From NCBI GenBank assembly GCA_023376005.1, contig CM042145.1:14176993-14240992 (forward strand): DNA of 64,000 nt. The letters run 5' to 3'. The notes beneath the pieces are model-generated. The model did no database searches. It saw nothing but the letters and a program-made list of their open reading frames with translations, and was not told where the DNA came from. This document shows, piece by piece, positions 14,106-22,249 of this stretch. How positions within the stretch are numbered: the first letter of the stretch is position 1; each line of letters opens with the position of its first letter. This DNA is from Doryteuthis pealeii (Eukaryota; Mollusca; Cephalopoda; Myopsida; Loliginidae). The position numbers and the translations under genes are program-made.

Positions 14106-15313
14106 ATTTACCCAACTTCTCTACACAAGCAGAATGCAACAAAATGTCAATTTTTTAAGCAGAGTTTAACAGGTTTGAATTCAGAGTTTTCCTTCTTCGA
14201 GACTGGTTGCCATAACAAGGTTAAGGAGCCGAGTCTACCCTACTATTTATCCAATGCTGGAGGGAGAATAATAGGATTCATACCTTTCCCAAGGATATTA
14301 ATGCTATGTGAAATGCAAAAAGTGTTGTCCAAGATTTGAACTCTGTTTGCCATGTCCATTTCCTACAAATGATAACCCTTACACTACAAACTCGTCCAAT
14401 ATATATGTTTGCATTTCACTTCATGCTAATGTCTTTGGGAAAAGCATGAATCCATTTCTTCTTCCCTCCAGCTATGGGTAAATTAGTAAGACAGACTAGG
14501 CTCTCTGGCCTTGTAGAGTAGGAAAACCAGTCTTGGGGGAAAGATCCTGGATTCAAAATCAGTTTGACATTGTCTTCATACAATGTTCTGGCAACTCTTC
14601 AAAATTGAAACTATATATTCTGCCTTTTCCCTTGGGCAAAGGAATTGGGCAGTAGTTTAACCAAATAGTAACGAAAGAACATAAAACAATGGAATAAAAA
14701 CAATAAAAACAAAACTCGAGACAATAGATATAATGTAAAGGTTAGGTATTATTAACAAATATGTACATTTAGAAAGAAGAAGAAAGAACAAGTAAAGGTA
14801 GAGAAAAGCTCAAAATTCTCTGTCAGCCTCAGGGTAAAAAAAAGATTATGGAAATGTGAAAATGTCTCTTTGGAGAGTCATGTTAGATGCGTCTGGTTCT
14901 AACAACAAACTCAGGGAGAACTGAAGAGAGTTTCAAATTAAGTGCCAAAGTTTGATAATGTAATTGACTCTGAATTAACAGTTTAAGGATTGTCTTAGTA
15001 TGCATGTCTGTTGCTATGAGGTCACGGCATTGGGTTGACATGGATGGGCTAAACAAGGAGATGTGTATGGGGATGAAGGCAGAACACAATAGTTGTGGAT
15101 TGCCTTGAAAATGAGGTCTTATTGTAACTTGTCTCAAATATTCAAGTAAGTAAAAAATTATTATAGAATATTTAACAAGAAAATTAAAATACCTACCTGA
15201 CTACCATCCTCATAAATTGACAGTTCCAAAGTTCCTTTAAAAATTTGTTGAAAGATGGATTCCATACTTTCATCCAACCATTTTTCAGCATTATAAACAG
15301 GGACAATAATACT
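1988..15313 (-). CDS. B3GNTL1: B3GNTL1/QTGAL ortholog, partial gene (six internal exons)
   Basis: Gene-level entry for exons 15313-15197, 13302-13203, 9713-9649, 7459-7394, 5163-5068 and 2081-1988. Joined in order they give a family-2 glycosyltransferase that follows the vertebrate B3GNTL1 protein almost residue by residue: the nucleotide-sugar fold start SIIVPVYNAEKWLDES, the GYARN segment, the FLDADDV metal-binding region, the REPPGSTQRYTQW segment, and a TSHGP...MPTWF block in the last exon. Every exon has an AG acceptor and GT donor, and phases agree between neighbours. Vertebrate B3GNTL1 has been reported as QTGAL, which adds galactose to queuosine at the wobble position of tRNA-Tyr; I recall this from the literature and infer the same role here. 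The initiator exon, upstream of 15,319 on this strand, and the exons after position 1988 were not found; the latter probably lie beyond the window edge. The vertebrate protein has about 360 residues, of which roughly 180 are covered. Confidence 0.93.
3063..3299 (+). mobile_element. hAT-like MITE family B, copy 1, telomere-like core
   Basis: Long terminal inverted repeats: GGACCATATGACCTTTA at the left and taaaggtaatatggtcc at the right, arms pairing inward to the ccggttgt segment. Between the arms, at 3185-3212, is a run of CCCTAA-type units. Flanks are cattttta and catttttta, an 8-bp target duplication apart from one T. Second copy at 27616-27865. Confidence 0.85.
4650..4869 (-). mobile_element. 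SINE-A, 3'-truncated
   Basis: Reading the minus strand, the element opens ggaggcacgtggcataatgg with a tRNA-like A box, then a B box in gagtccaagttcaaatcc-like sequence, then the SINE-A body (gaaatgcaaacagcc, ctggagggagaat, agactgggctctttaacc-like segments). Best full-length copy for comparison is 56553-56847. Confidence 0.85.
5068..5163 (-). CDS. B3GNTL1: B3GNTL1 exon 5
   Basis: 96 bp, phase 0 to phase 0, 32 codons, acceptor ttttcag, donor GTAAAC. Encodes LIGSGFHREPPGSTQRYTQW followed by ANTRTEEQLINQ, matching the R-x-P-P-x-S-T-x-R-Y-x-x-W segment of vertebrate B3GNTL1. Confidence 0.94.
5326..5760 (+). mobile_element. Repeat with CTGAGGTAGGG / CCCTACCTCAG ends
   Basis: Contains tgaggtagggttatcgtcct at the start and gataattcaccctacctcag near 5540, mutually inverted. 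Similarity to 25018-25440 continues about 200 bp past the second motif, so the inverted pair is either internal or an inserted element in a larger repeat. No coding frame. Confidence 0.65.
5895..6215 (+). repeat. Interspersed repeat, copy 1 of 2
   Basis: Shares ctactgttggtttgaa, attccattcct, tgattggctgcttg and ttgttgccttgtctt with 7560-7862 in the same order. Contains a CCAAT-like and a TATA-like segment, so it may be a fragment of a promoter-bearing element. Family unknown. Confidence 0.6.
6222..6358 (-). mobile_element. RP2 retroposed repeat, 5' fragment
   Basis: Minus-strand reading starts ccaccctgtcagtgggac and runs through ctgactgtatcccctgtaga and the gaggttccagttc segment, as in the full copies at 44240-44830 and 11395-11985. 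Confidence 0.65.
6880..7350 (+). repeat. ~470-bp intronic duplication, copy 1, with GAAA/GA microsatellite
   Basis: Aligns end to end with 12525-12985 in the same orientation: aaaaatgagac, tacaagatgaaatgcaaaaa, gaattcttatttcttatgag, tcgaacataatgaaaaga and aggtcctgctagt all recur in order. This copy has an expanded (GAAA)n and GA-rich run at 7081-7160 where the other has none. Confidence 0.85.
7394..7459 (-). CDS. B3GNTL1: B3GNTL1 exon 4: metal-binding D-D-V
   Basis: 66 bp, phase 0 to phase 0, 22 codons, acceptor (T)9AG, donor GTGAGT. Encodes DDVMEKERIQAQYNAAQENP then EA. With the preceding exon it builds FLDADDV, the acidic cluster that coordinates the sugar-nucleotide metal ion in this family. 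Confidence 0.94.
7560..7862 (+). repeat. Interspersed repeat, copy 2 of 2
   Basis: Second copy of the 5895-6215 repeat, about 75-80 percent similar by eye, ending ggtaattggaactta. Confidence 0.6.
8060..8165 (+). repeat. End of the GATGAGGACAATAGTCC foldback family
   Basis: aaagatgatgacaacagtcc followed by aatctaaataatac and tatcaagcctcatataaa matches the outer end of the large foldback at 36005-36505. Part is locally duplicated (attcaggcaaataaaacaat appears twice at 8153-8206). Confidence 0.55.
8440..8830 (+). other. Unique-looking sequence, possible LTR fragment
   Basis: A higher-GC block with an AATAAA at 8620 and a CTGT/CT microsatellite at 8827-8857. No repeat partner in the window and no open frame; nothing firm can be said. 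Confidence 0.25.
8899..9258 (+). mobile_element. Foldback element, ~80-bp arms
   Basis: GGTAATCTGAACATTAGCTA at the left is the inverse of tagctaatgttcagattacc at the right; arms pair through the AATGAGAGTAACCTCTC and GGAAGCCATTTGTTTTGGT segments. Inner part adds a second inverted pair, gcatgttttaacat / atgttaaaacatgc. No clear target duplication. Confidence 0.8.
9480..9632 (+). repeat. Small foldback related to 36005-36505
   Basis: cttcttttcggactcgggaa and its inverse near 9584-9607 pair; the centre cgggagccatcac matches the centre of the left arm of the large foldback at 36,135. Confidence 0.65.
9649..9713 (-). CDS. B3GNTL1: B3GNTL1 exon 3: GYARN...FLDA
   Basis: 65 bp, begins with the last two bases of a valine codon and ends phase 0. 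Acceptor ttttcag, donor GTGAGT. Encodes GYARNRAVENSSGQFLCFLD plus A, a segment strongly conserved in B3GNTL1. The final D-A is completed by D-D-V of the next exon to make the metal-binding motif. Confidence 0.95.
9953..10255 (-). pseudogene. CR1/Jockey-type LINE 3' end: ORF2 C-terminus plus 3' UTR
   Basis: On the minus strand 10255-10109 reads FFTLRVSEAWNKLPASVVGF, stop, then NTASFKASMLPVIHQHYT and a stop. F-F-x-x-R-V-x-x-x-W-N-x-L-P followed by S-F-K is the well-known tail of CR1/Jockey-clade reverse transcriptase ORFs. The internal stop shows it is dead. 10108-9953 is 3' UTR, shared with 52555-52735 and 24850-24957, ending in a cacaataaattt-type tail. It contains a GT/GC-rich microsatellite near 10065-10100. 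Confidence 0.8.
11395..11985 (-). mobile_element. RP2 retroposed repeat, near full length
   Basis: Minus strand runs from ccacccgccctgtcggtggg through gctgactgcacctctgcaga-like sequence, a central block (gggtggcgacccgtgatgct, tagacgggcggtcaatcggc), ggtagtacctgttagggtcc, and ends gatatgccgtaaaacaaacc. Nearly identical in layout to 44240-44830. No recognised tRNA head and no ORF, so it is a long SINE-like or LINE-tail element. Family unknown to me. Confidence 0.8.
12290..12456 (-). mobile_element. SINE-A body fragment
   Basis: Body sequence from tgaattcagag to aaatgcaaacagcc; the tRNA-like head is missing where the segment at 12457 begins. Confidence 0.8.
12457..12985 (+). repeat. Intronic duplication, copy 2, with 5' extension
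   Basis: 12525-12985 aligns with 6880-7350. The preceding 12457-12515 (ttacatcgctgaataattta, ctagcataaaaa) also occurs at 17260-17320, so the repeat is longer than the duplicated part and is probably a mobile family. Confidence 0.75.
13203..13302 (-). CDS. B3GNTL1: B3GNTL1 exon 2 of those found
   Basis: 100 bp, phase 0 start, leaves one base at the end. Acceptor tttttag, donor GTAAGT. Encodes DNSLAILEDWKDRLKKK and then KFCLLKGESEIPKG. The DNS continues the nucleotide-binding turn of the previous exon; the closing G-base joins TT of the next exon to make the valine before GYARN. A run of nine A within it (KKK codons) is a weak spot for sequencing error but is in frame as given. Confidence 0.92.
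13505..13640 (-). repeat. End fragment of the CTGAAGA-core foldback family
   Basis: Minus strand reads cacctgaagaacgccggagc, then gtggctgaaac, then aatgagaactgtcc and the tcaagcctcatctcaaaaat tail seen at 36,400-36,500. Confidence 0.55.
13726..13920 (+). mobile_element. hAT-like MITE family A, complete, perfect 8-bp target duplication
   Basis: Ends GGTTATTTCCTATAA and TTATAGGAAATAACC; arms of about 70 bp. Flanked on both sides by caaataat (13718-13725 and 13921-13928). An 8-bp duplication is the hAT signature. The loop at 13820-13838 is a TTAGGG-like run next to tcagtttaatggga. Confidence 0.92.
14048..14106 (+). repeat. (TA)n(TG)n microsatellite
   Basis: Pure TA then TG dinucleotides directly against the 3' end of the SINE-A copy that follows. 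Confidence 0.95.
14105..14397 (-). mobile_element. SINE-A, near full length
   Basis: Minus strand opens with a degenerate tRNA-like head (ggacgagtttgtagtgtaag) and ends gttgggtaaata next to the TA/TG microsatellite. Confidence 0.85.
14407..14568 (+). mobile_element. SINE-A body fragment, head-to-head with the previous copy
   Basis: gtttgcatttcacttcatgc to gattcaaaatcagtttgaca in the plus orientation; head and 3' tail absent. The two adjacent copies form a loose inverted pair. Confidence 0.8.
15197..15313 (-). CDS. B3GNTL1: B3GNTL1 exon: glycosyltransferase-2 N-terminal strand
   Basis: 117 bp, phase 0 to phase 0, 39 codons. The acceptor is a ctgcag preceded by a T-rich tract; the donor is GTAGGT. 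It encodes SIIVPVYNAEKWLDES at the start and ends LELSIYEDGSQ, the classic GT2 opening (hydrophobic strand, P-V-Y-N, then the acidic D/E-D-G-S turn that binds the nucleotide). The usual D-D-G is E-D-G here. There is no in-frame ATG before it, so at least one upstream exon must supply the start codon. Confidence 0.93.
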
Positions 15314-15589
15314 CTGCAGAAAACCACATTGATTATAGAACAGTGATTAAGACAAATTATTATGAAATACAAAATAAATGAAGAAATATGGTACAATGAT
15401 ATAGTTATGGTCCTATTTCTGATGTCATTGATCTTATAAAGTTTTGCCAAATTACTAACTTTTGATTTATTCAATTATCATAAAATGATTTGTATTTTTT
15501 GGATTGTAACAAATGGTTTAGTTGAATACCTTGTAGGAATAAAACGTCACTATTATTTTCAAAAATGTCTATTATTATTACTAGGTATG

Positions 15590-16255
15590 GGCACTTTTCT
15601 ATTCATTAATGACTTAATTTTACAATGACTAGCTTATTTTATTTTTTTTTAAATTGAAAAAAAATAAAAAAATTTTTTTATCAATTATTATTGTAGGAAG
15701 GGCTTCAACCTTTGGTCATTTGAATAAAAAAATTTTCAGACCCTAATTTCATATTTCTAGAAAGATCAAATCCAGAAAATCGCTTTAAAAAATAAAAAAT
15801 TTCAACACCTGAAAAAAGTTATTTTAAAATTTAAAAGTTATTGTCTTCAAACTAAAAAAATAATTCTTACAGTGTTTTTTCGCTTTTCGTAATTAAAAAA
15901 TTTTTTTTTTTTTAAAAATTTATGCCAAAAAAAGTCTTTCGCTGATTCAATTGGTTTATTTTTAGATTCACTTAAACATTTAATAGTGAATTTTAAATGT
16001 CCGGCAGGTGCCATGTAGTATACAAAAATTTTATGATAAATCAAGATTTATTTTATCTCTCTAAAAATTCATGTTTAAAAATTCATTTATGGTAGATTAG
16101 TTTGCTTTAATTACAAATGAGTTTTTCCCCTTTTTATCTCAAAATACCTAGATTTTCACTCTGGGGACAACAGCAACAATTCACTGCGAGTCCTTGTGTT
16201 TTTATTTTTTCTTACATTTTTTTGGTTACGCAGTGTAACTTTCGTAGATTAATTT
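15590..16255. other. AT-rich block, no gene recognised
   Basis: Long A and T runs. A 65-codon minus-strand frame (16044-15847) includes a plausible MAPAGHLKFTIK stretch but has no match I recognise and no splice context. Confidence 0.4.
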
Positions 16256-16259
16256 TTTC

Positions 16260-16540
16260 GGTAAAGAAGAACAATTTCTCGTAAATTCATACTATAAAGT
16301 AAACTGAACCCTCATTTTATGTCCATGTTTTTGCAATAAATGTTTTATTTTTCTTGCACCTGTTATTTTACAATACTAAATATATATTCTTTATTCTTTA
16401 ACAAATAAAGAAAATATATTTAGTAATGTAAAATAACGGGTGCAAGAAAAATAAAACATTTATTGCAAAGCCACGGACATAAAACGAGGGTTCAGTTTAT
16501 TTCATGGTAGGAATTTACGAGGAAATTGTTCTTCTTTACC
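16260..16540 (+). mobile_element. Foldback MITE, hAT-like
   Basis: Ends GGTAAAGAAGAACAATTTC and GAAATTGTTCTTCTTTACC; arms pair inward over about 120 bp to a taataaataaagaa-like centre. Flanks attttttc and tttttttc agree at 7 of 8 bases. Confidence 0.82.
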
Positions 16541-17927
16541 TTTTTTTCACATGTAGGCCTTCATATTCTTTTTCCCAGCGTAAGCTTTTTTCCCAGATGA
16601 AAAACATGAAAAAAATGAGTTATCTCCCTCTAACTTAGTACCGATTCCTAATTATCAACTGTTGTTACTCAGCTGGTTGCTTTCATTACCTGTTGTCGCT
16701 TAAGTGGTCACCCATTTAAGTATTGAAAAGACCTTTGTGCTTAAACATGTTTATTACTGTTGTTATTTACTAAGCTTTGCTTGAATATAGCAGACAGGCT
16801 TATAGTACCTAACATTGCTTTATTGGCCAGGTCACACATCTAAGTATTGAACGGGTTCCGCACTGTTTATAAATGTCTATTAGTACTGTTGGGGGGAAAT
16901 AAACTGATGATAGTTATATGGAAATTGGAAGCACATCTGTGATAAATGGATATTTAGTATTTCACTTAAAACTGATGACTAAAACTAACACCCCGCATTT
17001 ATTAATCTACACACACAACAACGAGGTCAGAATGCGACAATAGTGGGAACTCACATGTGTGAAGGGACAAAAATTGCTCCGCCTCGCCGGCAATTACTTT
17101 TTTAAGACACCTCATAAATCAGAGATTGACCGTGACCCTAAGTACAATGGGTTGGAGAAAACTGGGGATTTGAACAATTTATAAACATTCTCTCTATACT
17201 TACCACATCACACATTTTATATTGAAAGAATTACGATGCTTATTAAAATTAAACGGATAACTTTTTTTCTCTTACACCGCTCAATAATTTACTAGCATAA
17301 AAATTTTCGTATTAAAATTACTGAAAAAAAAATAAAGTTTAATAATTGGGATATCAGAAAATGCAAATAGATAGTTACATTTTATTTCGGATCGAAAATA
17401 TTTGTTTATATTAATAATTAAATAAAATAAAAACAATATTCACATTTAATTTGTTAATAATGCCGATGTTAAGTCTCTGCCGATGTGAATGACTATTTCG
17501 GATTTAATATTTAAAACATTGGAATCAAATTTTATTGTAAATATAAAGATAATGATGTTGATGATTTTAATCAAATTGAAAATAATAATCTCAATATAGC
17601 CACTCTTTCATATCTTACAGGGGGAATTTTTTTTTTTGAACACGATTTTTTGTTTTATATTAAAATTAAAAAATTGTGGCTATACTGCAAACATCTTTGA
17701 GATAACAATAAATATCAGAAAAAATTACCAGAAAGCATAAGAATCTTATGATAAGATCCTTCTGTTTTTAATTATTTAGTTCTCCAGAAATCAATTAGAT
17801 ACAGATTTGGGTTTACACCGTGTTGATGGAAACCAGTTGTCTTAACGTTTCGAAAGAGATATGCTATTGTCTTGTAGGTTCTAGTATCGTTTCAGAAGTA
17901 TTATCAAAGTTCCTGATTTCCTTTCAG

Positions 17928-18054
17928 GTACGTACCTAAAGAATCCAATTTTGGAGACGACGTCTATACTCTCAAAAAGGGCAATTTGAAAGCAGTTAAA
18001 ATGGCCTTTACAAAGTTTCCTGAAGTTTATTTATTTCTGGTCGTATACTATTGA
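17928..18054 (+). CDS. Candidate exon of unknown gene abutting mariner
   Basis: A pyrimidine-rich acceptor (ttcctttcag) is followed by a frame reading YVPKESNFGDDVYTLKKGNL, KAVKMAFTKFPEVYL, FLVVYY, stop. The stop codon falls on the first bases of the mariner terminal repeat that starts at 18051, so the insertion may have supplied it. I do not recognise the protein, and a 41-codon open frame can occur by chance. Confidence 0.25.
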
Positions 18055-18590
18055 GTTTGCAACTAAGTTCCCGCCATTTTTTTTAAAATTTGGAATTTAT
18101 TGCGTTTTTAAATTTTGAAATCTATTTTTTTTCGAGAATTCTAATTTTGAATCTTTATTTTTTTTCGAGTTAATTTTAGTTAATTTCTGTTTATTTTAGA
18201 TCATTAAAATGGAATGTCAAGTTAACAAAAATGAGCATTTTCGACACCTCCTTTTTGCTTTTAATAAAGGCTTTAAGGCCACAAAAGTTGCTCGTGACAT
18301 TTGTGCTGTGTATGGAGAGGGTGCCATAGCTGAAAGAACTGCTCGTGATTGGTATGCCAAGTTCAAAAATGGAAATTTTGACCTCAAAGACGCACCTCGT
18401 TCTGGCCGTCCAGTTGAGTTTGATGAAGAGCAATTAAACAAACTTTTGCACGAAAATTCTCGTCAAACGACAAGGGAACTGGCAGAGAAAATGGAATGCT
18501 CCCACACTGCTATAGAGAAGCATCTTTACTCGATGGGAAAAGTTCAGAAGTATGGAGCATGGGTTCCGCATGAACTTGCAACCCTCAAAT
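18051..18590 (+). pseudogene. Mariner transposon, 5' half: TIR and intact DNA-binding domain
   Basis: A terminal inverted repeat TTGAGTTTGCAACTAAGTTC starts after a TA at 18049. The frame opens at 18209 with MECQVNKNEHFRHLLFAFNK and runs uninterrupted through two helix-turn-helix motifs (AVYGEGAIAERTARDWYAKF, then RSGRPVEFDEEQL and TTRELAEKMECSHTAIEKHL) to WVPHEL. This is the mariner/SETMAR-type paired DNA-binding region, about 112 residues without a lesion. After about 18585 homology stops: no catalytic D-D-D part, although the frame stays open to 18727 over unrelated sequence. The 3' half and 3' TIR are missing. Confidence 0.9.
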
Positions 18591-18799
18591 CCTCCAATCC
18601 TACACAAGAATCTCGGGGCACATCAACTATAACCACAGTTCAGAGTTGTAGAAAGCTAAGAAGGTCCACCAACCCCAATTCAACCAAGGAGGTTGTCACA
18701 TTTACAAAAGATGCTGTCCAAGATTGACCCTAATATTTAGGACCTTCATTAACTGTAGTGAGACAAATTACATACATGGTAGCTCAAAGTGAGCACAAA

Positions 18800-18960
18800 C
18801 ATGTCTGACTTGCAAAATGAGATAAGAGGGGAGTGTAGCCGGTGCCTACAGAGATTGAACTCGCATCCTCCTGATCATGAGTCGTGGCTTGAAGTCAGAC
18901 TACTCCATTGGCATGAATGCAAATTTCTACACTGTGATGGCAGCGCTGGGCGCAATTCGC
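18800..18960 (-). other. Possible tRNA-like head
   Basis: Minus strand has ggaggatgcgagttcaatct, resembling a Pol III B box; not placed in a family. Confidence 0.3.
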
Positions 18961-18970
18961 CCAGATATAT

Positions 18971-19217
18971 ATATTTACTGACCCCTCCGCACGAGCAGGA
19001 TGTGACACAAGGTCAATTTCTTAAGCGGAGTTTAACAGGTTTGAATTCAGAGTTTTCCTTCTAGACCAGTTGCCTAACCAAGGTTAAAGAGCCCAGTCTG
19101 CCCTACTATTTACCCATAGCTGGAGGGAGAGTAGAATTCATACCTTTCCCAAGGGTATTAGCGCTAAGTGAAATGCAATTACCACGTCCAGGATTTGAAC
19201 TCAGGGCGACGAGTCCA
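18971..19217 (-). mobile_element. SINE-A, head truncated
   Basis: Body intact from the 3' end (tatttactgacccctccg) to aggatttgaactcagggcga; the A-box part is lost. Confidence 0.85.
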
Positions 19218-19439
19218 TTCACCCAGATATAGGATCTTCATCAGGCCAGTTAATCATTATTTAAGGCCTGCCTTCTCCTGTGTTTACAATTTGCTGCTAC
19301 TGCTGCTTCTCTATAGCTGCTGCTGATACAGCAACACCAAATTTCAATCGCCACGTGTGTATATAAACACCCAGTTGGTTTTGGACCTTCAACCCTTTTC
19401 GCAGTCTGAAGGGTCATCCTTTGGACACCCTCCATGAAT

Positions 19440-19992
19440 TCAGCACCAGTCCAATGATGTTAATGGTTATCTCAACGGATCGATTGTTTATATTGTATTG
19501 TAGTTATCTCCCCAGAACCTCCACTCTCTAGAGAAGAGAGAAATATGGAGAAGGCATTCATTCATGGCGTCGTCCCAATAAAACACATATAGATCAAGCT
19601 CTTCGTTTTGATATTCCTTACCTTCCTATATGCCCAAGTATATTGCCTTCCCAGGCCTACCATGTCCTTCGGAATCATTCATAAAACCATGGCAGGGTGT
19701 CAGAAGTGACCTCACCATGAGAAGTTTAAAGAAATGAAAAAAAAACTGACTACTGAGCCCTATCATAGGTACCCATTTTATATTCAATGTAAACGTTGAA
19801 TTTATTTTGGTCTTGTACCACACCCAAATTATGTTGCCAGCGACAACTGCTGTCAATTACAAAAGACACTTCATGGTTAAGTCCACCCAATAAATATATT
19901 CATTCACTGTTGTTGCCACATGTGGTTACACTGCCATTTTGTTTACTACTTTTATTTACTACTGTTGTCTTACGTGAACCCACTCGCCCAAC
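19440..19992 (+). promoter_or_regulatory. Possible 5' LTR end and leader of a Gypsy-like element
   Basis: An AATAAA lies at 19577. At 19690 the sequence tggcagggtgtcagaagtga resembles the primer-binding site plus leader used by many Gypsy elements (TGG start, g-t-c-a-g-a-a-g-t-g). The gag-like frame begins 300 bp later. The 5' LTR boundary is not visible. Confidence 0.35.
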
Positions 19993-20400
19993 ATGTCTAA
20001 TGCGAAGAAAGACACTTCCCCTACCAATAACCCCAATGAAGCCATACCGAACCAACAAGCTGCACCCGACCCAATGAGTCTTATTCTACATTTACAGCAA
20101 CAACAACTCGCCATGCAGGAACAAATGATGCGTTTCATGGCACACTTTGTACCAACTGAGCAACTGACCAACCGACCCCCAAACGCACACCCAGCGAGTG
20201 AAGCATGAACACCCAATAATAGAAACAGACTTAAGCGACAACAAGTGGATTATTTTCCAGGACACTTGGAGTCATTACAAGCAGATGATCTAACTGACCA
20301 ATGCGATCGAAGCTCGTAACGAACTATGATTCGCATGCAGCGTTGCAGGATGTTGTGTGGGTAATAATATATACAGAGGATTGGATGCTCCTGGTCAAGA
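19993..20400 (+). pseudogene. Degenerate Gypsy-like gag N-terminus
   Basis: ATG at 19993 opens a 71-residue frame that is polar and N/P/Q-rich, then LHLQQQQLAMQEQMMRFMAH, the glutamine-rich helix usual at the start of metazoan Gypsy Gag. After a stop, short pieces in shifted frames resemble the Gag body: WIIFQDTWSHYKQMI near 20245 and AIEARNEL, stop, FACS near 20307. The rest is replaced by the tandem array from about 20400. No protease, RT or integrase follows. Confidence 0.6.
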
Positions 20401-20870
20401 TGTCAGATAATGTTGGCAGACAGATGTTTGGTGGTCAAGATAGATGTTTGGTGGTCAGATTGGTAGTAATGTTGGCAGAGAATCTGATGTTGGTAGTAAT
20501 GTTGGCAGAGAATCTGATGTTGGTGTAATGTTGGCAGAGAATCAGATGTTTGGTGGTCAAGATGTTGGTAGTAATGTTGGCAGAGAATCAGATGTTTGGT
20601 GGTCAAGATGTTGTAGTAATGTTGGCAGAGAATCTGATGTTTCAGATGTTGGTGGTCAAGATGTTGGTAGTAATGTTGGCAGAGATGATGTGGTAATGTT
20701 GCAGAAAGATGTTGGCAGAGAATCAGATGTTGGTGGTCAATCAGATGTTTGGCAAGATGTGTTGGTGGTAAAGATGTGGTAGTAATGTTGGCAGAGAATT
20801 AGATGTTTGGTGGTCAAGATGTTGGTAGTAATGTTGGCAGAGAATCAGATGTTTGGTGGCAGAGTCGGTT
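20400..20870 (+). repeat. ~46-bp tandem array
   Basis: Units built on gatgttggtagtaatgttgg and cagagaatcagatgtttggt plus ggtcaa, about ten copies, many differing by small indels. It runs out of the gag remnant. Translation in any frame gives only repeat peptides. Confidence 0.9.
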
Positions 20871-20879
20871 GGGCTGTTG

Positions 20880-21480
20880 CTAGTGATGTAATGTAGATAA
20901 TCAGGTGTTTTGTTGATAGGAAGTTGGCAGTTGGAGCGTGATGATTCTTGACGGTTTTTCCTTGTAGTAGATTGTCCCTTTAAGACTTTGTCGGTCGATC
21001 AGGTCATGTGGGTAAGAGGTGAGGGGCGGTATCGTCATATGTTGCCTTGTCAGGCCAATTTCGACTGTGTAATACAACAGTGGGTGCAAGAATGTGTGTG
21101 TGCATATAAATGCACACTTAGTTATATAGATACATAATAGTTAGTTAAATTGAATTAGCATAGATACATAATAGTTAAATTAAATTGAATTAGCCACATA
21201 TATGTATAAATATGTGTGTGTGGATAATGGGGGTATACATATGTGTGCATGTATACATACATGTGTGTGTATGCATATATGTGTATGTGTAAGTAGGCAT
21301 ATTGTTTGTGGGTGGCAATAGGCAACAAAAGCATAAAACTGAGGATAGATATAAAAGGATGATAATCTCTTCTTAGGAGACGAGAAGACTGGGTTTTGAC
21401 CAATTTGAGGGTCAACTATAGTTTAGACTAGCAATAAAATATGACCTAGATTAAGACAAAGAACTTTTCAAAACACCCAG
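20880..21480. other. No gene seen; TG/TA microsatellite
   Basis: 21085-21300 is rich in TATGTGTG repeats and holds two copies of agatacataatagttagtta. Nothing coding. Confidence 0.5.
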
Positions 21481-21891
21481 GTTTTAAACACAAATCTCGG
21501 AGGATGAGATTTCATACGAGAGTGAGATGAGATTTGGGGATTTCTGGGAAATTTGAAAAGTTTAGTCAGTTAGCTTCTGGACAGCGGGGAAAGCAGTTAG
21601 CCTCTGGGAGCCGAGGAGGACAGGAGTTAGTTTTGGACACCGGAGAGGACAGGAGCTGCCCACTAGAAGCTAGCCTTAGCAGAGGTCTACAAAGAAAAGG
21701 GGGGAACCCCCCCATCTCGACAACCATGGGAGATAGTGACTGATTAGAAGCTATACGTATTATATACCTCGTCTGCCATTTTTCTGAAGTTCACCTGACA
21801 TTGTCTTATCTTCATCTCTCTTGTTGTTGTTTTGTTTCCCTTATGACACATGGGTGCGTTCCAGACACGGCGTTGGGGGTTGTCAGATGAT

Positions 21892-22089
21892 CAATACGGC
21901 CAGTGACAGAAGTGACAGAGATGATCCGGACAGACTGCTATTGATCATCAATATTCTCTCCGGATGTCCTGTATGTAACGATCCAGAGTATTGATCTGGG
22001 AGACTGCTATTGGTTGTGATCGATATTCTCCCAGATGATTTGGACGAGAACGGTGGAAATGATGACGACCCGACCCCCATGTTGTCATA
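21892..22089 (+). pseudogene. Acidic C-terminal coding remnant, unknown
   Basis: One frame reads MINTASDRSDRDDPDRLLLI to a TGA at 21990, then continues to VVIDILPDDLDENGGNDDDP TPMLS and a TAA. DPDRLLLIINILS and SGRLLLVVIDILP are an internal duplicate, mirrored in DNA at 21924-21970 and 21996-22040. Not recognised. It may be the tail of the broken retroelement upstream. Confidence 0.35.
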
Positions 22090-22249
22090 ACTGCAAAGCT
22101 GTAGCTTATAGCTTTAAAATGTTGATTAGTGAAGAATCGCAAATTCGCCCGGGTGGTCTTAGGCCAGTTCCTGGGAATTATCATAGCAATTGACAGGACC
22201 ATTTATACAATAACAAAAATATTATCAGGTGCCTCACCAATCAGAAAAC

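Noticed and set aside
15847..16044. Minus-strand 65-codon frame containing MAPAGHLKFTIK
   Set aside because: Cannot be linked to the B3GNTL1 exon at 15313 by phase or splice site, and no family is recognised.
18590..18727. C-terminal part of the 172-codon mariner frame as transposase
   Set aside because: After WVPHEL the residues no longer match mariner; the frame stays open by chance.
20301..20782. Frames through the 46-bp array as proteins
   Set aside because: They are translations of a noncoding tandem repeat; both strands give repeat peptides.
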